Assembly: GCA_903892365.1 (NCBI GenBank)
Contig: CAITIF010000153.1
Coordinates: forward strand, 1-7,830
DNA from: an uncultured Pirellula sp.
GTDB lineage: Bacteria; Planctomycetota; Planctomycetia; Pirellulales; Pirellulaceae
Direction of reading: 5' to 3'
DNA: 7,830 nucleotides
Every line of letters begins with the position of its first letter. Within the stretch, counting starts at the first letter, position 1. The position numbers and the translations under genes are program-made. This document shows positions 1 to 5,826 of this stretch, piece after piece. The notes beneath the pieces were generated by a model that saw only the letters and a program-made list of their open reading frames with translations, was not told the origin of the DNA and did no database searches.

Positions 1-50
1 AAGAGTAAGAGTAAGAGTAAGAGTAAGAGTAAGAAAAAGAGTAAGAAAAA
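1..50. repeat. AAGAGT hexamer tandem repeat
   Basis: Eight consecutive hexamers are seen: five AAGAGT units, then AAGAAA, AAGAGT and AAGAAA, followed by AA. The array is cut by the window edge, so its full length is unknown. Read on the + strand it gives Lys-Ser, Arg-Val or Glu-stop depending on frame, so one frame contains a stop codon in every unit. The Lys-Ser frame stays open to a TAA at 145-147, so the array could be the low-complexity tail of a gene to the left. An intergenic microsatellite is equally possible. On the minus strand the unit reads as a pyrimidine-rich ACTCTT tract. Confidence 0.85.
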
Positions 51-66
51 CCGCGTTTCTTGCGGT
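50..66 (-). terminator. possible weak minus-strand terminator hairpin
   Basis: ACCGC (50-54) and GCGGT (62-66) form a 5-bp stem around a 7-nt loop. On the minus strand the stem is followed by a T-rich stretch, TTTTCTTACTC, made by the hexamer repeat. That is terminator-like, but the stem is short and no minus-strand gene is seen immediately upstream of it, so the match may be fortuitous. Confidence 0.2.
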
Positions 67-164
67 GGCGTGTATTGGAACTTCGGATTGCGCAACGTCA
101 AAACTAGCATCTGCGGTTCAAGCTGGACGTTATCCCTGCAGCGATAAGGCAAGGGGGTACATAC

Positions 165-193
165 TTGGGATTGCACTCGAGCTGTGTTATATT
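165..193 (+). promoter_or_regulatory. candidate sigma70-type promoter for the repeat-protein gene
   Basis: TTGGGA (165-170; four of six bases match TTGACA) and TATATT (188-193; five of six match TATAAT) are separated by 17 bp, the optimal spacing. The transcript would begin near position 200. This argues against the upstream in-frame GTG at 184 and for the ATG at 220 or 259. It is judged by eye only. Confidence 0.4.
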
Positions 194-219
194 TCAGTCA
201 GCCCGCGATTTTTCTCGAC

Positions 220-2181
220 ATGTCAGAACCATTTGCACCTCGATCCGATCGCTTTACGATGAAGAAAAAATCTAAGAAGGTAGTATCGGATCGAAAGTCG
301 ATTTTGCAGGCGATTCGGCAGCGGTTCGCCGATAGGCAACCACTGAATATAACGGCGGTGAAGCGAGATGACCCGAAATTGGTTCGGCAAGTCTACGAAC
401 AGCGTCCGTATTGGGGGTGGAAAGCTGCGTTAGCGGATGCTGGACTGACCTATGGCAAGATCCGCATCGAGATTGAGCAATCGGTGGTCTGTAAGCTTTG
501 CGGCAAGAGACTATCGTCGCTCATTGGTCACATTACCCAATTGCATTTGATCGATTGCAGCGAATATCTGGAAGAATTCCCAGGTGCCGAACTGGTCAGT
601 GAGCAGTTGCGGTCCAACAGCATGGGTGTTGTCAAACAACCGCACCCAGAATGGTTAAAGCATTGGGAACCCGTCTATTCTTTAGAGTATTTACTGGACC
701 GTCTGAAGGAATACGCAGACCTTGGTTTTTCGATCAATCATGACAACCTCGTTGCGATCGATACTTCGCTACCAGTCACCCTGAAGAAATATGCTGGACT
801 GACTGATTGGGATGATTGTATTCGTGCGATTGACTTGGACCCGGTCGACTATCGCGGTCTGGTCCATAGCGACGACTTCACGTTATCTCAGTTTCAAGCA
901 TGGTTGGCTGAACGCGAACTAGCAGGTCAGTCCTGTCTTTACCAAGACGTGGTCGCCGAGCGTGATCATTGGCAACGCCGCCACTTGATTGCCGTTTGGG
1001 CTCTGCGGCAATACGGTAGTTGGGCTGCCGCATTGGACCAAGCGGGAGTGGACCGAGGCTTGCCGATTTACGGTGGGCGTCATCATTTTACGAAGAAAGA
1101 GGTTCTTGCCCGGATCAAGCAATTGCGTCGTGATGGTACGGACTTGGCTCGCAAGTCAGTCGTGTTAATCCCAGACGGGATGGCGATCGTAACGGCCGCG
1201 GTACGTGATTTCGGAACTTGGGAAAGCGCTTTGGATGCCGCCAAGATCCCATTACGAGAACGCGAACGGCGGATCCAGTTCGATACCAAGGCCGAGGTGT
1301 TGCAAGGGATTCGCGTACGAATGGAGAATGATTGGAGCCTTGCTCCGATCGAACTTTTTTATGGAATGCGCAACGACGCCATCCTGTTCAAACAGGCCTT
1401 TCAATTTTGGGAGAGTTGGCTTGAGGCGGTTCGAGCCGCAGGAGGAAATCGAGAGCAGCTCGAGCAAGCGGCTGATACGCCCTATCATTCGAAAGCCAAG
1501 GTGGTGGCCGAGCTCAAGCGACGCGGTCGGCAAGGGAAACTGCTGGCCGTCCGGGAATTGACCGAATCGGTTGCTGACAAGCAATTGTATGTGATGGCAT
1601 CGGGGTTCTTTGGTAAGTGGCAAGAGGCGGTTCGCGCGGCAGGCGAAGAGCCACGGAAGTACCATCAATGGAATTTGGAACCACCGGGCAAGTACAAGTC
1701 ACGTGAACAAGTGCTGGCAGCGATTCGCCAACGTCATCGAAAGAAATTGCCGTTGCACACTCGTGGATTGACGCATGGCGAACACCTGGATGTCCCGTTG
1801 TTGTATACAGCCCGGAAGCTATTTGGTAATTGGCAGGCGGCTATCGAACAGGCCAACATCGATTACAGCAAGATTGCACGCAAGACGCAAGACTATGAAG
1901 CCATGAAGGGCCGCGTTTATCGGACCTATCAATCCAAAGAAGAAGTTCGAGCTGAAGTGCAACGTCGTTATTCCGCGGAACTGCCGGTGACTTATCGCGA
2001 ACTCTGTCATTCTAAGGACCCGGAAATTCGCGACAACGGCCTCATTACGGCAGGTAAGAAATTCTTTGGCGATTGGGACAAGGCCCTGCGACATGCAGGT
2101 ATTGACCCCACCGAAGTCCAAGAGCCATGGGTGCAAGAACGGAAAGCTCGCTTACGGAAAAAAGCCAAAGGTAGGCCGTAA
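220..2181 (+). CDS. multi-repeat HNH-associated-repeat protein with Ros/MucR-like zinc finger
   Basis: A 653-residue protein built from about eight degenerate copies of a roughly 55-residue unit. Each opens with a helix such as SKEEVxAxIxxR and ends in a G-x-W-x-x-A-L-x-x-A-G box. The key tryptophans are at about residues 67, 197, 268, 334, 400, 467, 538 and 619. The pattern matches the homing endonuclease associated repeat (HNH_repeat family), small helical units thought to bind DNA. Between copies 1 and 2, residues 91-109 form C-x2-C-x9-H-x4-H (CKLCGKRLSSLIGHITQLH), followed by a Tyr-containing segment resembling the Ros/MucR zinc finger. Copy 2 is the most degenerate. No HNH or other nuclease motif is visible, and the C-terminus is strongly basic. 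A DNA-binding or regulatory role is inferred; the target is unknown. In-frame alternatives to the chosen start are GTG 184 and ATG 259. None has a clear ribosome binding site, and 220 was preferred because of the promoter-like sequence at 165-193. The last codons and the stop lie inside an 11-bp copy of the adjoining repeat. Confidence 0.85.
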   Translation: MSEPFAPRSDRFTMKKKSKKVVSDRKSILQAIRQRFADRQPLNITAVKRDDPKLVRQVYEQRPYWGWKAALADAGLTYGKIRIEIEQSVVCKLCGKRLSSLIGHITQLHLIDCSEYLEEFPGAELVSEQLRSNSMGVVKQPHPEWLKHWEPVYSLEYLLDRLKEYADLGFSINHDNLVAIDTSLPVTLKKYAGLTDWDDCIRAIDLDPVDYRGLVHSDDFTLSQFQAWLAERELAGQSCLYQDVVAERDHWQRRHLIAVWALRQYGSWAAALDQAGVDRGLPIYGGRHHFTKKEVLARIKQLRRDGTDLARKSVVLIPDGMAIVTAAVRDFGTWESALDAAKIPLRERERRIQFDTKAEVLQGIRVRMENDWSLAPIELFYGMRNDAILFKQAFQFWESWLEAVRAAGGNREQLEQAADTPYHSKAKVVAELKRRGRQGKLLAVRELTESVADKQLYVMASGFFGKWQEAVRAAGEEPRKYHQWNLEPPGKYKSREQVLAAIRQRHRKKLPLHTRGLTHGEHLDVPLLYTARKLFGNWQAAIEQANIDYSKIARKTQDYEAMKGRVYRTYQSKEEVRAEVQRRYSAELPVTYRELCHSKDPEIRDNGLITAGKKFFGDWDKALRHAGIDPTEVQEPWVQERKARLRKKAKGRP

Positions 2182-2197
2182 AAGATGTAGGCCGTAA
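2171..2197. repeat. 11-bp direct repeat spanning the stop codon
   Basis: GTAGGCCGTAA occurs at 2171-2181 and again at 2187-2197, a 16-bp period. The first copy supplies the Arg-Pro codons and the TAA stop of the upstream gene. The second is the outer end of the REP-like element that follows. Confidence 0.85.
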
Positions 2198-2315
2198 CAA
2201 GCGCTAGCGCAGTTACGGCAGGCCCCGCTCGCATCTTATTGCCTGATCAAACAAGTCCATCAACCCTGGCACTCCATGCCGTAACGGCGCCCAAAGCGGC
2301 TTGTTACGGCCTACA
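2186..2315. repeat. pair of inverted REP-like palindromes (BIME- or MITE-like)
   Basis: TGTAGGCCGTAACAAGC (2186-2202) recurs as its exact reverse complement at 2299-2315. A second, inner match pairs 2207-2220 with 2277-2290 at 13 of 14 bases. Each arm is also a palindrome in itself. GCCGTAAC (2191-2198) pairs with GTTACGGC (2212-2219) around a self-complementary GCGCTAGCGC core, and GCCGTAAC (2278-2285) pairs with GTTACGGC (2303-2310). Two hairpin units in inverted orientation around about 56 bp of spacer is the architecture of REP doublets or short non-autonomous elements. No transposase is present here. Origin and mobility are inferred. Confidence 0.75.
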
Positions 2316-2333
2316 GCAAACGACCTGTACTCT

Positions 2334-2509
2334 CGTTCCAAGGCTCCGCCATGGAACGCACTGCGTCCGAGGCTCCGCCTCGCGTTAGCCGTGCATTTAC
2401 AGCTCAGGAGGCAGGAGCCTCCGGTGCATTGCGTACCCAAGCGGAGCATGGGGACGAGTGCTAAAAGCAAAGCTTTTTGAGGCTCGGCGGACGGCACACG
2501 GAGTGTGCC
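2334..2509. repeat. array of short palindromes, mostly with TCC or GGA loops
   Basis: Successive hairpins can be read. 2334-2358 pairs CGTTCCA with TGGAACG and GGC with GCC around TCC, with one A-A mismatch. 2368-2382 is CGAGGC-TCC-GCCTCG, perfect. 2407-2422 is GGAGGC-AGGA-GCCTCC, perfect. 2432-2456 is centred on a GGA loop with two mismatches. 2463-2477 is AAAAGC-AAA-GCTTTT. 2493-2509 is GGCACAC-GGA-GTGTGCC, perfect. The shared trinucleotide loop and GC-rich stems suggest one family of highly iterated palindromes. The array fills most of the gap between two convergent genes, so it could also end transcription from either side, although no stem is followed by a good T-run. Confidence 0.7.
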
Positions 2510-2582
2510 TGCTACTTTTTGAACGGTATTGTGATTCAACACAACGTAAGCAGGGAGGGCGGTCTCCTGATGGCCGCACGTG

Positions 2583-3851
2583 TTACTCGAAACGCAGAAG
2601 TGCGTACTTCTTTTTTCCACGACGCAGAACGATCAGGCTCTCACTAGCCAGATCGGATTCGGCCAGAGTCTTGTCGGTGCCTTCTATCTTGCGATTGTTG
2701 ACGTACACCGACCCTTCTTCGATCGCTCGTCGGGCATCGCTCTTGCTGGTTGCAAGTGAGACGACGCAAAGGGCTTCCACCAAAGGGAGCCCCTCGACCA
2801 TCCTGGCACGAGCGACGCTGCTGCTTGGCACATCGGCGAAAATGGAGTTGAGTTCTTTGTCGCTCAGCGAATCGATTTCGGTTCCAAAAAAGATCTTGGT
2901 CGCTTGGACCGCGGATTGAAGGCCCGCGTCCCCGTGCACCAGTTTGGTGAGCGATTCGGCCAAGCAACGTTGGGCTGCACCCGGGCTGGTGGCCATGTTC
3001 GCTTCGATGGCGTCATACTGAGTCTTATCGACCTCGGAAAGAAACCGAAGAGTCATGAGAACATCGGCATCCGCAACGTTCACAAAGTACTGGTAAAATT
3101 CGTAGGGGCTGGTCTTTTCTGGGGACAACCAAACGGCTCCTTTCTCCGTCTTGCCCATTTTGCGACCATCCGACGTGGTCAACAAAGGGCAGGTGATTCC
3201 GTAAAGTTGTTGGCTCGACATGCGTCGGCCAAGGTCGATGCCTGCGGTAATATTGCCCCATTGGTCGCTGCCACCGATCTGAATCTTGCAGTTCTGGTGC
3301 TGAGCCAAGTACACAAAGTCGTATGCTTGAAGCAGCATGTAGCTGAATTCCGTGAAGCTCAGGCCGCTGTCTTGACGTTCAAGGCGGCTCTTGACCGAGT
3401 CCTTGCTGAGCATCACATTCACTGGGAAATTCTTACCGATATCGCGCAAGAAGTCCAAGAACGAGAACGAATGCATCCAGTCGTAGTTGTTGACCAGCAC
3501 GGCTGCATTGGGACCATCGAAGTCTAGGAAGTTTCGCATCTGCAATTCGATGCCAGCAACATTCCGTTCGAGAGCTTCTTTGGTTTGCAGGACACGTTCG
3601 TCGCTTTTTCCACTGGGGTCCCCGACCATTCCCGTCGCGCCACCCACCAAGGCGACCGGCGTATGCCCGGCTTGTTGGAATCGACGGAGCATCATCAACG
3701 GAAGCAACGACCCGACGTGGAGAGAATCGGATGTGGGATCGAAGCCGGCATAAACAGCAGTTGGCTTCCCTAGTTCGCGTCGGCACGATTCGAGATCGGT
3801 GCATTGATGGACGAGACCACGCCATTGAAGTTCTTCAAGAATATTGAGCAT
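2583..3851 (-). CDS. tyrS: tyrosyl-tRNA synthetase
   Basis: Cytoplasmic class I aminoacyl-tRNA synthetase that activates tyrosine with ATP and charges tRNA-Tyr. The 422 residues match the usual length of the bacterial TyrS family. Near the start is YAGFDPTSDSLHVGSL (34-49), containing the HIGH-type signature HVGS at 45-48. It is followed by GGATGMVGDPSGK (70-82) and the tyrosine/adenylate-site segments SFTEFSYMLLQAYDF (165-179) and GGSDQWGN (193-200). The KMSKS-type loop is KMGKT (231-235). A C-terminal S4 RNA-binding domain covers about 355-420. All key motifs are intact. It is the last gene of a minus-strand cluster, 39 nt after ispD, and has no obvious Shine-Dalgarno sequence. Its 3' end runs into the palindrome array. 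Confidence 0.97.
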   Translation of the reverse strand: MLNILEELQWRGLVHQCTDLESCRRELGKPTAVYAGFDPTSDSLHVGSLLPLMMLRRFQQAGHTPVALVGGATGMVGDPSGKSDERVLQTKEALERNVAGIELQMRNFLDFDGPNAAVLVNNYDWMHSFSFLDFLRDIGKNFPVNVMLSKDSVKSRLERQDSGLSFTEFSYMLLQAYDFVYLAQHQNCKIQIGGSDQWGNITAGIDLGRRMSSQQLYGITCPLLTTSDGRKMGKTEKGAVWLSPEKTSPYEFYQYFVNVADADVLMTLRFLSEVDKTQYDAIEANMATSPGAAQRCLAESLTKLVHGDAGLQSAVQATKIFFGTEIDSLSDKELNSIFADVPSSSVARARMVEGLPLVEALCVVSLATSKSDARRAIEEGSVYVNNRKIEGTDKTLAESDLASESLIVLRRGKKKYALLRFE

Positions 3852-3890
3852 TGCAGAGATTGATCTTGGGATCGAGCCAAAAAAGGGAGC

Positions 3891-4598
3891 TTAGAAGAAG
3901 GGATTGTCGCGGGAACGCTGCGGGACCTTGAGGAAGGCTTCCGCGATCCGCAGATCGTCTTTGGTGGTGATCTTAATATTGGTTTCGGGACCTTCCACGC
4001 ATGTCACCGGTGTACCACTTTGTTCCACCACTTGAGCGTCGTCGGTGGGGAAGCCTTGCAGTTTTGCGTATGCTGATTTCAGGATATTGGAGGCAAAAAT
4101 CTGAGGAGTCTGCGCTTGCCAAAGATTGTCGCGAGCGACTGTTTCCACGATCGTGTCTTGTTTGCTGCATCGCTTCACGGTAGCCCGAATGGGTGACGCC
4201 AAGATGGCTGCGCCGGTCCGCTCGGCAACCGCGATCACCGCATCGAACGCTTGCTTGGTCAAGCAAGGTCGAGCGGCATCGTGGACAGCGATCAGTTTCA
4301 TGTTGGGACGAACTTTTTCCAAGGCGTTCCGAATGGACAGGTATCTTTCTTCGCCCCCCAAGACAACTTCCACGCCGAACATGGATAGATTCCCAGCGAA
4401 TTTCTCTTGAACCATTTCGCGATCTTCGGGCGAGATGGTCATGATGATTTGGCCCACCCGAGGATGTTCTGAAAAAAGCTGGGCGCTGTGCTGCCATACC
4501 GGCTTCCCCGAGGCAAGCGTATAGACTTTCTTGACGTAGGGGTCGCGGAACCGGGAGCTTTTTCCGGCGGCGGCCAAAAGGATCGCGATATCTTTCAT
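3891..4598 (-). CDS. ispD: 2-C-methyl-D-erythritol 4-phosphate cytidylyltransferase
   Basis: Cytoplasmic enzyme of the MEP (non-mevalonate) isoprenoid pathway. It transfers CMP from CTP to methylerythritol 4-phosphate. The 235-residue length is typical. The nucleotide-binding loop LLAAAGKSSRF (7-17) is followed by KKVYTLASGKPV, corresponding to the family's basic segment. VHDAARP (105-111), TVKR (140-143), LWQAQTPQIF (159-168), TDDA (185-188) and NIKITTKDDL (207-216) are all family signatures. The start codon overlaps the upstream ABC ATPase stop as ATGA, implying translational coupling. The last residues, QRSRDNPFF, are a small non-conserved tail. No fused IspF domain is present. Confidence 0.96.
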   Translation of the reverse strand: MKDIAILLAAAGKSSRFRDPYVKKVYTLASGKPVWQHSAQLFSEHPRVGQIIMTISPEDREMVQEKFAGNLSMFGVEVVLGGEERYLSIRNALEKVRPNMKLIAVHDAARPCLTKQAFDAVIAVAERTGAAILASPIRATVKRCSKQDTIVETVARDNLWQAQTPQIFASNILKSAYAKLQGFPTDDAQVVEQSGTPVTCVEGPETNIKITTKDDLRIAEAFLKVPQRSRDNPFF

Positions 4599-5341
4599 AC
4601 CATCTCTTGCGATTGCTTGATTGCCAAAGCGGCTTCGTCATGATCGAGCGTATCCGCAATGATCTTTCCATCGCGTAAAACGATATTGCGTTTAGCATTT
4701 CTTGCAACCGCTAAATCGTGCGTGACCAGAATGACGGTCAAGCGACGTTGCTCATTGAGCTTTCGAAACAATTCGATCACTTCGCGGCTGGTGCGTGAGT
4801 CCAAGTTTCCGGTCGGCTCATCCCCCATCAAGATGGATGGTTCCGTTGCAAGTGCTCGCGCGATGGCGACTCGCTGTTGTTGTCCGCCGGACAATTGGCC
4901 TGGATGGTGTTGCATTCGATCGGCCAAGCCGACCATCGCTAGCAGTTCTTTGGCTCGTTCGTGGCGTTGCCGAGCGCTTAGGCTTGCACCGTAGAGCAGC
5001 GGCAGTTCAACATTTTCCAAAGCGGAGGTTCGAGCTAAGAGATTGAAGTTTTGGAATACGAAACCGATGTGTGCATTGCGAATTCGAGCACGCTCATCGC
5101 GTGTCATGCAAACCACTTCCTCGCCGCTGAGCATGTACGATCCGCTGGTTGGACGATCGAGACAACCAAGCGTGTTCATCAAGGTAGATTTGCCCGAGCC
5201 ACTTGGACCGATTAAGGCGGAGTATTCCCCTTTGTCCATGCTCAAGTCGATGCCATCGAGCGCTCGTACTTCCACCTCTTCCAGCTTATAGATTTTGGAA
5301 ACGTTTTTGATTTGGATCAACGGGGAATCGCTGGAAGTCAT
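4595..5341 (-). CDS. ABC transporter ATP-binding protein (LolD/MacB type)
   Basis: A 248-residue nucleotide-binding subunit of a membrane ABC transporter. It has Walker [10 protein letters not shown] (45-53), Q-loop glutamine 97 in [12 protein letters not shown], signature LSGGQ (150-154), Walker B with catalytic glutamate 175 in [10 protein letters not shown], and H-loop histidine 208. The [16 protein letters not shown] opening and the [12 protein letters not shown] stretch are typical of the LolD/MacB/FtsE group, which works with FtsX-like permeases in lipoprotein sorting, efflux or export. No permease gene lies in the window, so the substrate cannot be named. The start at 5341 was chosen because it lies 13 nt after the PII stop and fits the family's N-terminus; an extension to 5404 would overlap the PII gene. 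The gene ends with an ATGA overlap into ispD. Confidence 0.93.
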   Translation of the reverse strand: MTSSDSPLIQIKNVSKIYKLEEVEVRALDGIDLSMDKGEYSALIGPSGSGKSTLMNTLGCLDRPTSGSYMLSGEEVVCMTRDERARIRNAHIGFVFQNFNLLARTSALENVELPLLYGASLSARQRHERAKELLAMVGLADRMQHHPGQLSGGQQQRVAIARALATEPSILMGDEPTGNLDSRTSREVIELFRKLNEQRRLTVILVTHDLAVARNAKRNIVLRDGKIIADTLDHDEAALAIKQSQEMV

Positions 5342-5348
5342 AGACAGT

Positions 5349-5367
5349 AGAAGCCTAGATGGCTTCT
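5349..5367 (-). promoter_or_regulatory. hairpin at the PII stop / ABC ATPase start junction
   Basis: AGAAGCC (5349-5355) and GGCTTCT (5361-5367) are perfect inverted complements around a 5-nt loop. In the minus-strand transcript the stem spans the PII stop codon and ends 7 nt before the ATPase ATG, just where a ribosome binding site would lie; no Shine-Dalgarno sequence is visible there. A role in coupling or tuning ATPase translation is inferred. It is not followed by a T-run, so it is unlikely to be a terminator. Confidence 0.45.
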
Positions 5368-5702
5368 GGCCCCCGTTCACCAGTTCGAATTCGGATGCAA
5401 TCATCCATTGGCAGAATGAAGATCTTGCCGTCGCCGATCTGTCCTTTTTCGCCCGTTTTGGCGCCCTTCAAAATGGCGTTAATCGTTGGCTGGACGAATT
5501 CGTCATTCACCGCAATTTGCAATTGGACTTTGCGAAGAAGGTTTACCGATACTTCTTGGCCTCGAAAAGCGGTCTTTTGGCCTTTTTGTCGGCCAAACCC
5601 TAAGCAGTCGAGAACGGTCAAGCGAAACACCTCGACTTCCGTAAGGGCCTCTTTCACTTGCTCAAGCCGGCTTGGTTGTACGATCGCAATGATCAACTTC
5701 AC
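5355..5702 (-). CDS. PII-family nitrogen regulatory protein, atypical
   Basis: A 115-residue member of the GlnB/GlnK family, trimeric cytoplasmic sensors of 2-oxoglutarate and ATP/ADP. MKLIIAIVQPSRLEQVKEAL opens it, GFGRQKG lies at 35-41 and IGDGKIFILP at 89-98, followed by IRIRTGE at 103-109. Gln39 and Lys58, which contact 2-oxoglutarate in known structures, are present. Position 51, the uridylylated tyrosine of proteobacterial PII, is Val. Position 46 is Phe, and position 49 (phosphorylated Ser in cyanobacteria) is Gln. The B-loop TGEKGQIGDG is three residues longer than the usual TGKIGDG. The GTG start at 5702 was chosen because AAGGA lies 6 nt upstream and it gives the canonical N-terminus; a TTG at 5726 would add eight residues. 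It heads the cluster with the ABC ATPase, ispD and tyrS. Whether it is a GlnB or GlnK equivalent cannot be told. Confidence 0.93.
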   Translation of the reverse strand: MKLIIAIVQPSRLEQVKEALTEVEVFRLTVLDCLGFGRQKGQKTAFRGQEVSVNLLRKVQLQIAVNDEFVQPTINAILKGAKTGEKGQIGDGKIFILPMDDCIRIRTGERGPEAI

Positions 5703-5708
5703 GTTGGT

Positions 5709-5713
5709 TCCTT
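5709..5713 (-). promoter_or_regulatory. Shine-Dalgarno site deciding the PII start
   Basis: On the minus strand AAGGA lies 6 nt before a GTG at 5702. The family's N-terminus (M-K-L-I-I-A-I) begins exactly there. This favours GTG 5702 over the upstream TTG at 5726 and is one of the few clear ribosome binding sites in the window. Confidence 0.7.
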
Positions 5714-5740
5714 CATGGTCGGGCAAACTTCCCTGGGCAG

Positions 5741-5768
5741 AATTATCCTCACTGAATTATCCTCACTG
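5741..5768. repeat. exact 14-bp tandem duplication upstream of the PII gene
   Basis: AATTATCCTCACTG occurs twice in a row (5741-5754 and 5755-5768) with no mismatch. On the minus strand each copy contains GGATAATTC, which includes a GATAAT that resembles a -10 element. The copies lie about 40-65 nt before the PII start codon. Confidence 0.9.
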
Positions 5769-5800
5769 GCGTTGTTAGGCCGGCGATTCGGATCATGTGT

Positions 5801-5826
5801 TCCCTTTACGCTGAAAGTTAAAGGGA
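5801..5826. repeat. 8-bp inverted repeat in the PII leader region
   Basis: TCCCTTTA (5801-5808) and TAAAGGGA (5819-5826) are perfect inverted complements with a 10-nt loop. The site lies about 100 nt upstream of the PII start. It could be an operator or an RNA hairpin. No T-run follows on either strand, so a terminator is unlikely. Confidence 0.5.

Noticed and set aside
65..262. 65-residue + strand open frame before the repeat-protein gene
   Set aside because: No family resemblance, no ribosome binding site, and it overlaps the better-supported gene in another frame.
2463..2478. AAAAGC-AAA-GCTTTTT as a rho-independent terminator
   Set aside because: The stem is AT-rich and weak, and neither strand has a T-run beyond the stem itself, so it was kept only as a member of the palindrome array.
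2213..2919. Open frames on both strands across the intergenic repeats and the tyrS 3' end
   Set aside because: Their translations simply follow the palindromic repeats or the antisense of tyrS; no protein family signal is seen.
5769..5785. GTTGTTAGGC / GCCTAACAA resembling one end of an integron attC site
   Set aside because: The partner end (RYYYAAC or GTTRRRY as required) was not found within about 130 nt in either orientation, and no integrase is present. A decayed half-site cannot be excluded.
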